Assembly (NCBI RefSeq): GCF_921293095.1
Contig: NC_060257.1
Coordinates: 92,927,449 to 92,991,448, forward strand
DNA: 64,000 bases
From: Ischnura elegans
Taxonomy: Eukaryota; Arthropoda; Insecta; Odonata; Coenagrionidae
Direction: 5' to 3'
The notes beneath the pieces are model-generated. The model was not told where the DNA came from. It worked only from the letters and a program-made list of their open reading frames with translations, and made no database searches. The translations under genes were made by a program, and so were the position numbers. How positions within the stretch are numbered: the first letter of the stretch is position 1; each line of letters begins with the position of its first letter. Positions 10,741 to 24,400 of this stretch are shown in pieces.

Positions 10741-11649
10741 CAATTGTAAGATTCGATCATCAAAAATCTGAGACTAATAATCAAGAGGTTCAATATCCCA
10801 ACCTAGTAATATTATGGACCTTCAAACTAGGTTTGTGAGTAACGGTGTTATGGAAGGGTATACGAATTTTGGCTCATTTGATTACCACTTACTTATAGCG
10901 ATTTCTCCTGTAAAAATATTGTTCTAGCCTGGGGAGATCTTTTACTACATCACTTCTGTCATCATCTGTGCTCCCTCCTTCACTATCAGTTGTATTTGTC
11001 TACAGATTTTCGCAGTACTTCAGAAACTACGCACTCGAGGGTTTTCTGGTTACTTGAAAAAAAGGGGCCAAAAAACGCTTCGGACAAATCTAGACGTAAT
11101 GTCACTTGCATTTCGACGTTTCACTCTCGGTGTTTCCTAGGCTTTTGCTATTTCTTCTTGCGGTAAAACTCAATGCTAACATGTTCAGTCCCCAAATATT
11201 TAAGATGAGACCGACTGCTGAAAGATACCCGTAAATAAATATTGCGCTTCAGCCGTGAGCGCGCGAAATTTCGGGGTTCAATTGGTTCCAATTTAGAAAT
11301 TACATTATATGTGTACTGCCTGCAAGGAGTACGAGAAATTCACCACTATTTTATTCTAATTATCGATAGCATAAAAATAATGTTAGCATTTAAACAAAAA
11401 TATCAGTGATATTTCCAATAAAACCTGTCTTTCATTTGTTTTACGTTCGCATCCAGAAACTTCTTGATTGGTAATTTATTCTAACCCAATGAATTTTAGA
11501 AAAATTAAGGGCTTAAATATCCACTTTGTACAACTAAAGATGCATCCTAGCAAAATATAAATAATACTTATGCTTAAGAAATCACTACGAATTGTTTTAA
11601 CAACTTTTTGAATCATTTCCACCAGCATTGCCTTTATTGATTTTTCTAA

Positions 11650-11688
11650 TTTAGTGACGTGCGGTCTCACAGACCGCACGTCACTAAA
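11650..11688. repeat. Perfect 18-bp palindrome with 3-base loop inside the piggyBac-like element
   Basis: Arms at 11,650-11,667 and 11,671-11,688 are exact reverse complements around the loop CAC. The arm includes GTGACGTGCGGTCT, the element's subterminal motif, so it may be a transposase binding site in inverted double copy. Confidence 0.85.
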
Positions 11689-11899
11689 CTCCAATCCAAA
11701 CAAAAACTAAAAAACAATGGAATTCAATTTCAAATTTACAGAAATTAATGAAAGGAACGTTAAATTTTAAGAGTGGGATGTCATTGTTATGCAAAAATAT
11801 GAAGCTAACGAGAATTATAGATATTTTGAAATATTAATTTTGAAAATATTCATATTTTTAGAAACGCAGCGGTCTCTCAGACCACACGTCACCGGTTAA

Positions 11900-13054
11900 G
11901 GGTTAAAAATCCCAAATAAGCAGGGGGAAATTCCTCAGACCCCTGGTCCCCCGCCCTTTGGTCCAAAGTTAAATCACTGTAGGTTGTGAAATAGTAGATC
12001 GTTTATTTCCTTTGTTTGCGGTTGGCGTAATATGTATATTGAAAATAGCAACTAAGAGCACAAAAAATTAAAATACTCGTACAGAACGAACTAAAAAGTA
12101 AACGCAATTATGGAGAGGGGATAAAACCGCTCGGAAAGTTCACTCTAAGTGCGTCACAAGACGGTATTTTTTAAACTATTAAAATGGAAATACGAATATT
12201 CCAACGTACCTGAATCTGTATTTAAACTCTCATTGTGTAGTAAATCGATACAGGAACCACAGTTCTTGTTCAGCCAAGCACTGAAGTTTTTTGAGATATT
12301 ATTAACATAAAAGAGTTTTTTCTTCTTCTCATTTCTTTTCTGCGCACCGCTTGCGTAATCACGTTTCATATTAACACTCTAAAGAGGATGAAACTCTCTC
12401 ACTAACCAAACCGGCTTTCACTGAACTACTAAGGTGTACTCAGAATTTCGCGGTCTATATGAGAAAAAATAGAGAATATTTGTGTGCGCGCGCACCTTCC
12501 CCCCTCCAACAAATCTTCCTTCCCTACTTCCACTCCTGGGAGAACTACTTGGCACTGATTCCCACGGTACCCTCTGTAAGAAAATCAAACAAGAGAGATG
12601 TGTAACCATACTCAGACATTGTAATATGATATTTTTCTCAACGAATGAATTGAGGCATCGACTACACAGAAGTGGGGATATCGGGTTTCGCTACGGAAAT
12701 TGAGGCTTTGGGAAGAGCGGACTGGGGGAAAAATGGAATGTCACATGATCCGTAGTGGCTCCCAAAATAAAACGTATGCACTTGAGTAGGCCACCGTGGT
12801 CTCATCTCACGAGGGAGATTCGCACGAACTCGTCGTCGTATTTGGACAAAGCGTGGGACTGTAGAGGGAGAAGAAGATACGCGATCAGCGCCCAACGTCT
12901 CACAAGCAGAATGGGCAGCAGTTTACAAGTTAGTAAAGTTAAATAAAGATGTTGATTTTTAAGACTAAATTAGTCAACTCGCTGGTTTAAACCGGAATGT
13001 AAGATGATTTTAGTTGGTTTTACCGGGACCGGCCTAAGATGATTTTACAGCCAT
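11900..13054. other. Gene-free stretch
   Basis: Moderately AT-rich, with short overlapping frames on both strands and no family signature. No repeat shared with the rest of the window was noticed. Confidence 0.45.
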
Positions 13055-13065
13055 ATTGTAATAAC

Positions 13066-16000
13066 CTCGCGGCTGAGCTTAAAGCCACCGAGTGCGTCCA
13101 CCGGGTTGCGGATGGTGGGTCGACCTTTAGATATAGAGGTTAGCTGCGAGATAAGCGAGTTCTCTCGTCGATTAAGCAGTCGTGGACAAAAAGCGACGGT
13201 ATTCTGAGAGGGTATTGGGCTACCCTTGGGTAAGGTAGACCATTTAAAAGATACCAAAACCTGTGAAGATACCGTGACTTGGCGACTGGGGGCCGCCAAT
13301 AATTATGCCTCTCATCACCCGGGGGAGAGGGCAGCAGCTCTTCTTCACATGTGCGAAGGTGGAGACCATACTGGTCGGTACAGCGACACACATTCCACTA
13401 CGGGCGTGGTAACATTTAATTTAACGGCTGTAGTACTGCGATGTGGTAGGCAAGGGGAAACCACCACATCAGCATTCCGAGCAGTCGCAGCTACTCCACT
13501 CAATTTATATAATGACATGATGGAATTCTCTCGGGTAAAATATTCCGGAGGTAAACTAGTCCCCCATTCGGATCTCCGGGCGGGGACTACTCGAGAGGGT
13601 ACATCGGTCAAACGAGATAGAATGTTACGGATAGGAACATGGAACGTCAGATCACTTCGCACCTGCGGTAAGGTAGAGAACTTGAAGGTGGAGATGCGAA
13701 GAATGAACCTCGATGTATTAGGCATCAGCGAAATGAAGTGGCCCCAGGAAGGAGACTTTTGGAGTGGAAGCTACAGAATGATACACACGGGATCGCTAAA
13801 TGGTAATGCTGGAGTAGGCATAATGCTTAGAAAGAGCGCCGGGATGCGTGTTAAAAGCTACCTGCAGTTTAATGAAAGGATAGTAATGGTGAAGATAGAT
13901 ACTAAACCCGTAGCTACTGTAGTGGTACAGGTTTATATGCCTACGTCAGATTATGAAGATGAAGAAGTAGAAGATGTATACCAAGATATAGCGGAAGTTA
14001 TCAAGCATGTAAGAGGGGAAGAAAATCTTATTATTTTAGGTGACTGGAACGCCGTCGTCGGCGAAGGTCAAGATGGAATAATAACTGGGAAATATGGGTT
14101 GGGTACCCGAAATGAAAGAGGAGAAAGGCTACTTGAATTCTGCACGGAGCACAGGCTAGTGGTTGCCAACCCTTTATTCAAAAATCCCCTGCGAAGAAGA
14201 TACACGTGGAAGATGCCAGGAGACTGTAGAAGATTCCAAATCGACTACATTCTAGTGAAACAAAGATTCAGGAACCAGGTGAAGGACTGCAAAAGCTATC
14301 CAGGGGTAGATATCGATAGTGACCATAACCTAGTTATGATGAAATGCCACCTTAAATTTAAAAAGTTGAAGAAAGCCGTGAAAAACATATGGCAGGTTGA
14401 AAAATTGAGGGAGGTTCAGCATCAACTGGCTTTTAAAGAGGCTGTAGAAATAAATAAGGGGAGGATACGGCCAATGAACCAATGGAAGAGAGTTGGAAAA
14501 CCATTAGAAGTGGTCTGCAGGCGGCAGCTGAGGAAGTTCTTCGTAAAAGAAGAGTCGTTATGAAAAAACCATGGATCACGCAGGAAGTATTAGATCTCAT
14601 TGAAGAAAGAAGAAAATACAAGGCTGCGAAAACAGAGGAAGGACAGAATTGTTACAAGAGGATAAGGAACGAAATATGTCGTAAAGCGCGGAAGGCTAGA
14701 GAAACGTGGATGAAAAGCATTTGCGAAGACGTGCAAAACAATCTTAATCATGGAAAAGTAGAGGCCGCTTATAGGATAGTGAGGAACCACTTTAAGGAAA
14801 GGGGCGTAAGATGTAATACCCTTAGGGACAAAAACGGAGAACTATTGATTGAAAACGAAGAAAAAGGGAAGAGATGGAAGGAATATCTGGAAGATTTGTA
14901 CAAAGGAAGTCGCCTCAGAACGAATGCTATCGAAAACGAGAGGGAAGTGGATGCCGATGACATGGGAGCCCCAATTTTAAGACCGGAATTTGATGCGGCT
15001 GTAAGAGACCTCAGGATAAATAAAGCGTCTGGCATTGATGACATTCCTGCAGAACTAATCAAAAATTCAGGAGAGAAGACGTTGAACCAGCTATACAAAA
15101 TCATTAGTGAAATGAATACGACAGGTGAGATACCAAAGGATTTCGAGAGGAACATTATAATCCCTATTCCTAAGAAGAAAAGAGCGGAGAAGTGCGAAGA
15201 TTGAGGGCCCTAAGCCTTACTACACATGCATCAAAGATACTGACAAGGATCATCTATAGAAGAATAGAACGGAAAGCAGAAGAGTACTTGGATGAGGACC
15301 AATTTGGATTCAGAAAAAACAAAGGCACAAGGGAAGCAATATTGGCTCTAAGACTGCTCATAGAAAAGAGAATGGAAAAGAACAAGCCAACGTTCGTTGC
15401 GTTTGTGGACTTAGAGAAAGCATTTGACAACATGGATTGGAGCACAATGCTTGGAATCCTAAAGGAAATTGGGGTTCTTTATAATGACAGAAGAATCATC
15501 CACAGTTTATACAAAAACCAAGTAGCCGTGATAAAATCAGGGCCCAGCAGTGAAGAAGCAAGAATTAATAAAGGAGTGCGACAAGGCTGTACATTGTCAC
15601 CCGTAATTTTCAACGTTTACATTGAGAAAGCCATTAATGAAATCAAAGACAAGGAATTGGGAGTGAATATCCATGGAGAAAAAATTAGCATGCTAAGATT
15701 TGCCGATGACATAGCCGTTATAGCAGAAACAGAGAAGGATTTAAAAAATATTCTGGTTAATATGGGTAGGGTAATGAGTAGATAACAACGGAAAATAAGC
15801 ACGAAGAAAACCAAGATCTTAGTATGCAGCAGAAGAGAAGAAGTCAAGACCAACATTAAAATAGAGAGGCAAAAACTGATAGAGGTGGATGAATTCTGTT
15901 ATTTGGGAAGCAAGATAACTAGTGACGGGAGAAGCAAGAAAGAAATTATCAGCAGAATAGCCCAGGCGAAGAGAGCATTCCACCAAAAGAGAGACCTGCT

Positions 16001-16481
16001 TACAGCGGGAAACTTAAATATAGAAGTAAAGAAACAATTTATAAGAACCTACATCTGGAGTATGCTCCTATACGGAAGTGAGGCACGGACAATGACCGCA
16101 GCGGAGAAAGCAAGGATAGAGGCCTTTGAAATGTGGTGCTACAGAAGAATGATGAAAATCAAATGGATCGACCGAGTTAGTAACGAGGAAGTCCTAAGAA
16201 GAGTAGGAGAGAAGAGAAGCCTCATGAAAACCTTAATAAGAAGACGGAACAACCTTATAGGCCACATCTTGAGACATGATGGCTTATGAAGACAATCGTC
16301 AATGGACAAGTGGAAGGCAAAAATGGAAAAGAAAGACCTCGAACAAAAATATATGGAACAAGTAAAGAGAGATGTGAAAGAGAAGAAATACGTAGGTGTG
16401 AAAAGATTAGCTGATAGGAGAACTGAGTGGAGAGCTGCGTCAAACCAATCTTAGGATTGTTGACCAGTGATGATGATGATG
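13066..16481 (+). mobile_element. Full-length RTE-type LINE
   Basis: Flanked by the exact 11-bp target duplication ATTGTAATAAC at 13,055-13,065 and 16,482-16,492. It has a 5' untranslated part, one endonuclease plus reverse transcriptase gene (broken), and a short (TGA)n tail at 16,467-16,481. About 3.4 kb, a single EN-RT gene and a trinucleotide tail fit the RTE clade. The identical duplications show that both ends are complete. Confidence 0.9.
13226..16440 (+). pseudogene. RTE-type endonuclease/reverse transcriptase, frameshifted
   Basis: Would nick target DNA and prime reverse transcription there. An apurinic-type endonuclease begins near 13,622: GTWNVRSL, GISEMKW with the metal-binding Glu, LGDWNA near 14,039, IDYIL near 14,241 and SDHNLV near 14,320. 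Reverse transcriptase follows: NKASGIDDIPAEL, FVDLEKAFD near 15,400, GVRQGCTLSPVIFN near 15,572, FADD near 15,700, and the C-terminal EAFEMWCYRRMM near 16,125. Breaks seen: a frame change at about 14,473-14,486, where an 8-base near-duplicate (CCAATGAA/CCAATGGA) sits; loss of one base near 15,203; an in-frame TAA at 15,783-15,785; and further shifts after 16,287. The frames used in order are 13,226-14,480, 14,482-15,204, then 15,192-16,289 with the TAA inside. Confidence 0.9.
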
Positions 16482-16735
16482 ATTGTAATAACGTTTAGTT
16501 TAATAATTACACCTACTTTTCAAAAACGTCTTTACCTAAATAGGTGTTCAGAGACCTACAGTCTCAATTGTAGTGAACGTCTCATAAAAAATGTACGATT
16601 TAATAAGGGATTAATATGTTAATGGGACTGTAATGTGTCAGAATAATCTTGTGGAAATTTATTTACGAAAAGGAATGATAAACTTCAAGAAAACGACCAA
16701 ATAAAACCAAAGTAAGTACACTTCAAGCACTGTCG

Positions 16736-16955
16736 TATGCCACAGCGCTCGTAGTCCCAGGGGAAAGGGTAGCGACCGCCGCTTCCGGCTTTACCGCCAC
16801 ACTACTCGGAACGGCTTCACCGTTTTTCGAAGCTCTGTCCCCAACGCCCACGGGGACGGCTTCGCCGGCCAGGGGGAAAGGGTGACAAATGCCGTGGCCG
16901 GCTTCGCCGCCTGACAACTGGGAACGGCCACGCCGTACAGTGGTCCCTAATCGAA
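16736..16955. repeat. GC-rich block with two imperfect tandem copies
   Basis: An island of high GC in AT-rich DNA. The pattern CCAGGGG(G)AAAGGGT, then a CCGGCTT(T/C)(A/G)CCGCC segment, then an AACGGC element occurs twice, starting at about 16,757 and 16,871. It is probably a fragment of a dispersed element. No coding signature was seen. Confidence 0.5.
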
Positions 16956-17458
16956 AAAAACTGCCAAAAGTCACTTTTTCGAATTTTTAAAAGTAAGTTT
17001 ATTAATATGTAAGAATTTGGATTCTATAGGATATGGCCTACAATATTTCGCACCTGAGAGGTCAGTGTGATTACTATGTTGACCTGAGCAACCCGACAAA
17101 CATGGGCATGTTCAGGTAAAAACGCCCTTAGAGTAGAAATAGTCGATTTAAGGGAAATTCAACTTAATAAATGACTGTTTTAATTTCACAGGATTCATGC
17201 GTCCTTTTTTGTACACTAAGAATGCCTATTTTTGTACTATAAAATGGTATGTTATATTCGTTTCAGTATTTCCTACAATGATATTTAATTATATATGATT
17301 TTAGCTATTTTTGGCCTATTTTTAGCAAAATGTGTCCATATATTGTGCTCCTCGGTTCTCCTCAAAGATTCCTGCAATGATTCCTCGGGCAGAGCACATA
17401 AAACAAAATGGAGAGAAAAAAATCTTGCCTTTCCTTGCCCATCCGATATCTTGGGGGA
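16956..17458. other. Gene-free stretch before the satellite array
   Basis: AT-rich, with no recognisable element. Confidence 0.4.
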
Positions 17459-19540
17459 TTTAAATCCCTATTTATTAATCGATTCTTAACCACTAACATT
17501 TAAAATGTGACTTTTTATGTGGAGCACCATTGTACATAATTGCATTTACTTGGAAAACATACTTTTAAATTATAATCAATCAATTCAACTAAAATAATAA
17601 CACCTTAGCACAAACTTTTGAGCCACGGACAGTAAAATCCTTACTTATTTACCGATTTTTATCGGATAACTTTTAAAATGTGTGTTTTCATATACGGAAC
17701 CACGGTGCAAAGTTTTATTGACTTGGAAAACATACTTTGAAAATTACAATAGGCCATCTCAAAAAAAAATTAAACCATATAACAATATATTAGGCAACAC
17801 TCCATGAAATCCCTATTAAATACCAGATTCTTATCGGATAACTTATAAAGTGTAAATTTTTATGCATGGAACCACGATGCAGAATTTAATTGACTTGGAG
17901 GACATACTAAGGGAATCACAATCAAACATCTCAAATAAAAAAAAAACGTTATCGCCAAATATTGAGCCGCCAACCATAAAATCCCTATTTATTAACCGGT
18001 TCTTATCGAATAAATTTTAAAATGTGCGTTTTTATGTATGGTTTTACGATGCAGAATTTAATTGACTTGGATGGCATACTTTGGAAATCACAATCAAACA
18101 TCTCCAATAAAAAAATAAACGTTATCGCAAAATATTGAGCCACCAACCATAAAATCCCCATTTATTTACCGATTCTTATGACATAACTTTAAAAATGTGT
18201 GTTTTCATGTATGGTCTTACGATGCAGAATGTAATTGACTTGGAGGCTATACTTTGGAAATCACAATCAAACATTTCCAAAAAAAAATAAACGTTATTGC
18301 CAAATATTGAGCCACCAACCATAAAATCCCTATTTATTAACCGATTCTTATCGAATAACTTTTAAAATTTATTTTTATGTATGGTTTTACGATTCAGAAT
18401 TCATTGATTTGGAGGACATACTTTGTAAATCACAATTAAACATCTCCAATGGAAAAAATAAACGTTATCGCTAAATATTGAGCAACCAACCATACTATCC
18501 CTATTTATTAACCGATTCTTATCGAATAACCTAAAAAATGTGTGTTTTTATGTATGGTTTTAAGATGCAAAATTTAATGGACTTTGAGGACATACTTTGG
18601 AAATCACAATAAAACATATGCAATAAAAAAAATAAACGTAATCGCCAAATATTGAGCCACCAACTATAAAATCCCTATTTACTAACCGAATCGTATAGAA
18701 GAGCTTTTAAAATGTGTGTTTTTATGTATGGTTTTAGGATGCAGACTTTAAATCACTTGGAGGACATATCATAGAAATCACAATTAAACATCTCCAATAA
18801 AAAAAATAAACAATATCGCCAAATATTGAGCCACCAACCATAAAATCCCTATTAATTAACTGATTCCTATCGAATAACTTTTACAATGTGTTCTTTTATG
18901 TATGGTGTTACGATGCAGAATTAAATTGACTTGGAGGACGTACTTTGGAAATCACAATTAAACATCTCCAATAAAAAAAATATACGTTTTTGCCAAATAT
19001 TGAGCCACCAACCATAAAATCCCTTTTTATTAACCGATTACTATTAAATAACTTTTTAAATGTGTGCTTTTATATATGGTGTTACGTTGCAGAATTGAAT
19101 TGACTTGGAAGACATTTTTTGGAAATCACAATCAAACATCTCCAATAAAAAAATAAACTTATCGCCAAATATTGAGGCACCGACCATAAAATCCCTATTT
19201 ATTAACCGATTCTTACGGTTTAACTTCTAAAATGTGCGTTTTTATGTATGGTTTTACGATGCAGAATTTAATTGACTTGGAGGACATACTTTGGAAATCA
19301 CAATCAATCATCTCGTATAAAAAAAAACGTTTTCGTCAAATATTGAGCCACCAACCATAAAATCCCTATTTATTAACAGATTCTTATCGAATAACTTTTA
19401 AAATGTGTGTTTCTATGTATTGTTATACGGTGCAGAATTTAATTGACTTGGACACAGTCCTTTGGAAATCACAATCAAACATCTCCAATAAAAAAATAAA
19501 CGTTAATGCCAAATATTGAGCCACTAACTGTGGCGTTACG
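17459..19540. repeat. Satellite array, segment 1 (about 170-175-bp monomer)
   Basis: About 12 diverged head-to-tail monomers. Each has the recurring landmarks AAATATTGAGCCACCAACCAT, AAATCCCTATTTATTAACCG, TATCGAATAACTTTTAAAAT, ACGATGCAGAATTTAATTG, GGAAATCACAATCAAACATC and AAATAAACGTTATCGCC. Spacing between equal landmarks is about 171 bases. The first monomers, at 17,459-17,900, are the most diverged, as is common at an array edge. Confidence 0.93.
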
Positions 19541-19928
19541 TCGTAAATCTAGTTGATTGTTCACGTAAGCCCAGACATAGGGAAATACTCCAAACGTCGG
19601 TCACAAGCTGGATCAGGGAAAAGACTCCACAAACAACAAAATCAGCTCACAAGAAAAAATAGCCAAAACATTTACGAGTATTTCTGTTCAAAATCTATTC
19701 CAAGAAGTATTAAAAATCAGAAGTATTACAGAAAACAATGATAGTAATTCATGATCCCATAGGAAACATTACCAGCTAAATACCAGCAGAATAATTTTTG
19801 TTAATTCGCCATGTCCCAGAAGCCATGCGTCCACGACCAGGGCACGAGCAGAAGAGTCGGTTGCGTATAGCAGGACAAGACAGGATTTGAGGGGAGGAGT
19901 TTTTCCAAGCAGCGGAGGCTGGGTAGTA

Positions 19929-20880
19929 GAGGTGGGAATTTCGGTTCATTTTGTGGATTCGGTTCATGGGAGTTGATTCTTGGCAATGATTCGGTTCTTT
20001 AAATCGTTCATAATGAACCGTGTGATTCTCGAATCCATACCTCGAATCCGATTCTCGAATCCATGAATCTCGAATCCTTGTAAATCTGTCGATTACTGCT
20101 TTTCAAATCCTATGAGTGAAGAGTGGTGCTTCAAGTTGTGAACATCTAATGTTCTAATCTAGAAACACAAGGCTGTGAATTTATGAACACTCTGGTTGAC
20201 AAAGTATTTCAAGGGTATTATATGCAAAGATATTCTGGTAATTGAAAATGTGATATTAAGTTTTTGAAGATATGAACAGTGCTCTATTTAGGGAACACAA
20301 GATCTTTGAAGAAGTATTCTAATTTTATTTTTATCTGGCAATTTTATTGGAATGTGATAATTATTTTTGAAGTTATGAGCGGTGTTCTAATCTATTATAA
20401 GGTCATTGAAACATTACCGTTACATTTGCTCCAATTTGTGATCAGGCGTTTGACAAGGTGTTTCAAAGGTATTTACACTGTAAATAAATTCTGGTAAATT
20501 GAAATTGTATTTTTGAAATTAGTGGTACCTATTCCAATTTGCGAACAGCAGTAGATTCGGCGGATTTGAATCTTCGCCACAATTCATTCATTTTGAACGA
20601 TTTGGATTCAGTGGATTTGAATCTTCGCCACTATTCATTCATTTTGAACGATTTGGATTCAGTGGATTTGAATCTTCGCCACTATTCATTCATTTTGAAC
20701 GATTTGGATTCGGCGGATTTGAATCCATTCATTTTGAACGATTTGGATTCGGCGGATTTGAATTTTCAATCAAATCGTTCATTTTGAACGATTCGAGAGG
20801 AAAACGTGGATTCGATTCATTCGGTTCATGCCATTGAATCGTTCATTTTGAACGATTCATTCATGAACGACACAGCTCTA
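19929..20880. mobile_element. Nonautonomous hAT-like element rich in GAATC/GAACGATT motifs
   Basis: Begins near TAGAGGTGGGAATTTCGG and ends near ACACAGCTCTAG. TAGAG...CTCTA ends are seen in some hAT families. TGGGTAG occurs on both sides (19,919 and 20,882 regions), consistent with a target duplication. The interior has many GATTCGGTTCA, CGAATCC and TTTTGAACGATT repeats. Confidence 0.5.
20535..20790 (+). repeat. Short tandem array, about 51-bp unit
   Basis: Three to four copies of a unit holding GATTTGGATTCAGTGGATT, CTTCGCCACTATTCATTC and ATTTTGAAC. The later copies are shortened. Since 51 is divisible by three it gives an open frame with a repeated peptide; I do not call a gene. Confidence 0.8.
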
Positions 20881-21497
20881 GTGGGTAGCCAGGGCGAATT
20901 CATCTGCTGCGCCACTGCCCCTTTTGACAGGCTGCTTCGCAAAGCCTCGTCCCTGTGTTTGAGTTAACAGCATACCAGCCGGAATTTTCCCCTCAACTTC
21001 TGGGTTGGAGACATCGGTCGAATCACAGGGATATTCAATGGAACAAAAGGAGAAGAAAGACGTAGTGGGGTGAGGTGTTGGAGGGGGAGAGAGTTGTGAT
21101 AGGACTATGGTAAAACTTCTCACTCCAAAGTGCAATACTATGGACATAGCACCGATTTCCCCTTGCTTGCCAAGGAGTAAGTATTCCTCCGCAGTAATCC
21201 TATATAAGTCTTGGATTGCAGGTAGGCTGGTTCGAGGGCTAGTTTCGGGGCTGATTCGTGAGCTGTTTCCGGAGGCTGTTTTCCGGAGGCAGGATTTTCC
21301 GGAGACCGGATTTTGCGAGACAGGGCCTCTTGCTACAGGGCATTTCCGCGAACTCCTTAGCGCGAAAAACCTTAGCGCGAAAAGTCCTTAGCGGGAGAAG
21401 TTATTCGGATAAGTTCGGAGGAAGGTCGAGGAAGTTCGAGGAATTTCTGTGGGGGGGATTACCAGAAATTTTGAAGTGGGGGAAGACACTAAAAAAT

Positions 21498-24400
21498 TCC
21501 ACACAACCATAAAATCCGTATTTATTAAACAATTCTTATCGAATAACCTTTAAAATGTGTGTTTTTATGTATGGTTTTACGATGCACAATTTAATTGTCT
21601 TGGAGGACATAGTTTGGAAATCACAGTCAAACATCTCCAATAAAAAAAATAAACGTTATCGCCAAATATTGAGCAACCAACCATAAAAACCCTATTTATT
21701 AACCGATTCTTACCAAAAAAAACTTTTAAAAAGTGTGTTTTTATGTATAGTTTTAAGACGAAGAATTATATTGACTTGAAGGACATACTTTAGGAATAAC
21801 AATCAAAAATCACCGATAAAGAAATAAAAATTATCGCCAAATATTGAGCCACCAACCCTAAAATCCCAAATTATTAACCGATTCTTATCAAATAACTTTC
21901 AAAATGTGTGTTTTTATTTATAATTTTACGATACAGAATTTAATTGAAATGTAGGATATACTTTGGAAATCACAATGAAACATCTGCAATAGAAAAAAAA
22001 AACGTTACCGCCAAATATTGAGCCACCAACCATAAAATCCCTATTTATTGACCAATTATCGCACAACTTATAAAATGTGTGTTTTTATTAGTGGTTACAC
22101 GATCCAGAATTTAATTGACATGTAGGACATACTTTGGAAATGACAATGAAACCTCTCCAATAGAAAAAATAAACGTTATCGCCAAATATCGATCAACCAA
22201 CCATAAAATCCCTATTTATTTACCGATTCTTATCGAATAACTTTAAAATTGTGTTTTTTTTTGTCTAGTTTTACGATGCAGAATTTAAATCACTTGGAGA
22301 ACAAACCTAAGAAATCACAAATAAACATCTCCAATAAAAAAAAAACATTATCTCCAAATATAGAGCCACCAACCATACCATCCCTATTTATTTTCCGATT
22401 CGTATCGAATAACTTTTAGAATGTGTGTTTTTATGCATGGAATAACGGTGCAGAATTTATATGACTTTGAGGGGATACTTTAGACATCACAATCAAACAT
22501 TTCCATTGGAAAAAATAAACGTTATCGCCAAATATTGATCCACCAACCATAAAATCAATATTTATTTACCGATTGTTATCTAAAAATTTTTAAATGTGTT
22601 TTTTTATGGTTTTATGATGCATAATTGAATTGGCTTGGAGTATATTCTTCGGAAATCATAATCAAACATCTCCAATAGAAAAAATGAACGTTACCGCCAT
22701 AAATTTAGCCACCAAACATAAATTCCCTATTTATTAACCGATTCTTATCGAATAACTTTTTAAAAGTGTACTTTTATGTATGGTTTTACGATGTAGAATT
22801 AATTTGACTTGGAGGACATACTTTGGAAATCACAATCATATATTTCCAATAGAAAAAATAAACGTTATCGCCAAATATTGAGCCACCAACCATAAAATCC
22901 CTATTTAAAACCGATACTTATCGAATAACTTTTAAAATGTGTGTTTTTATGTATAGGTATACCATGCAAAATGTAAATTACTTGGAAGACATACTTTGGA
23001 AAATCACAATCAAATATTTCCAATAGAAAAAATAAACGTTATCGCCCAATATTGAATCACCAACCATAAAATCCCTATTTATGAATCGATTCGTATCGAA
23101 TAACTGTAAAGTGTGTGTGTTTTAATGCATGGAACCACAGTGTAGAATTTATATGACTTGGTGGACAAACTTTGGAAATCACAATCAAACATCTCCAATA
23201 GAATAAATAAACGTTATCGCCAAATATTGAGCCACCAACCATAAAATCCCTTTTATTAACCGATTCTTAACGAAAAACATTTCAAATATGTGTTTTTGTA
23301 AATGGTTTTACGATGAATTATATAATTGTTTTGGAGGACATTGTTCGGAAATCAAAATCAAACATCTCCATAAGAAAAGACACGTTATCGCCAAATATTG
23401 ATCAACCAACCATAAAATCCCTATTTTATAATAGATCCTTATCGAAAAAATTTTAAAATGTGTTTTTATGTATGGCTTTACTATGCAGAATTCAAATCAC
23501 TTGGAGGACATACCATAGAAATCATAAAATAACACCTCCAAAAGAAAAAATAAAGGTTATCGCCAAATATTATTCCACCAACCATAAAACCCCTATTTAA
23601 TCACCGATTCTTATCGAATAACTTTTTAAATTTGTGTGTTTATGTATGGTTTTACGATGCAGAATTTAAATCACTTTAAATCACTTCACCTTAGAAATCA
23701 CAATTAACAATCTCAAATTAAAAAAAAAAAAAACGTTTTCGCCAAGTATTAATCCACCAACCATAAATTCTCTTTTTATTAACCGATTCTTATCAAATTA
23801 CTTTTAAAAAGTGTGATTATAAGCATGGTTTCACGATACTAAATATAAATGTCGTGGGCGACATACTTTGGAGATCACAGTCAAACATCTCCAATAGAAA
23901 AAATAAACGTTATCGCCAAATATTGAACCTCCGACCATAAAATTCCTCTCTACTAAGTGTTTCTTATGAAATAACTTTTAAAATGTGTGTTCTTATGTAT
24001 GGTTTTGCGATGAAAAATATTAATCACGTGAAATATACTTTGGAAATCACTATCAAGCATCTCCAATAAAAAAATAAACGTTATCGCCAAATATTGAGCC
24101 ACCAAACAAAAAATACCTATTTATTAACCGATTTTTATCGCATAACTTTTAAAATGTGTGTTTTTATGCATGAAACAACGGTGCTGAATTTAATTGAGTT
24201 GAAGAACATACTTTGGAAATCACAATCAATCGTCTCCAATAGAAAAATCAACGTTATCACTAAATATTGAGCCACCAACCATAAAATCCCTATTTATTGA
24301 CCAATTATCGCACAACATATAAAATGTGTGTTTTTATTTGTGGTTACACGATCCAGAATTTAATTGACATGTAGGACATACTTTGGAAATCACAATGAAA

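Larger units (their letters stand above)
9748..11895 (-). mobile_element. piggyBac-like element with TTAA ends, decayed
   Basis: Flanked by TTAA at 9744-9747 and 11,896-11,899. The left end starts CCAGTGACGTGC; the right end, reverse complemented, starts CCGGTGACGTGT (10 of 12 identical). Subterminal copies of the GTGACGTGCGGT motif lie at about 9775-9802, 11,650-11,688 and 11,868-11,893. A minus-strand transposase relic lies inside. TTAA target sites and CC-starting inverted ends are typical of piggyBac elements. Length is 2,148 bp. Confidence 0.8.
19541..21497. mobile_element. Insertion in the satellite array, itself carrying a nested insertion
   Basis: The satellite sequence stops after GAGCCACTAAC near 19,531 and resumes at ACCATAAAATCC near 21,504. 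The DNA between is unrelated and without a recognisable gene. It is split by a hAT-like nonautonomous element at about 19,929-20,880. I could not define matching terminal repeats for the outer insertion. Confidence 0.65.

Noticed and set aside
11476..11703. 75-codon minus-strand frame in the piggyBac-like element
   Set aside because: Hydrophobic AT-rich frame with no match to transposase motifs; it runs across the subterminal palindrome.
20539..20787. Open frame with a repeated 17-residue peptide
   Set aside because: Produced by a 51-bp tandem DNA repeat inside a nonautonomous element; no start context or family.
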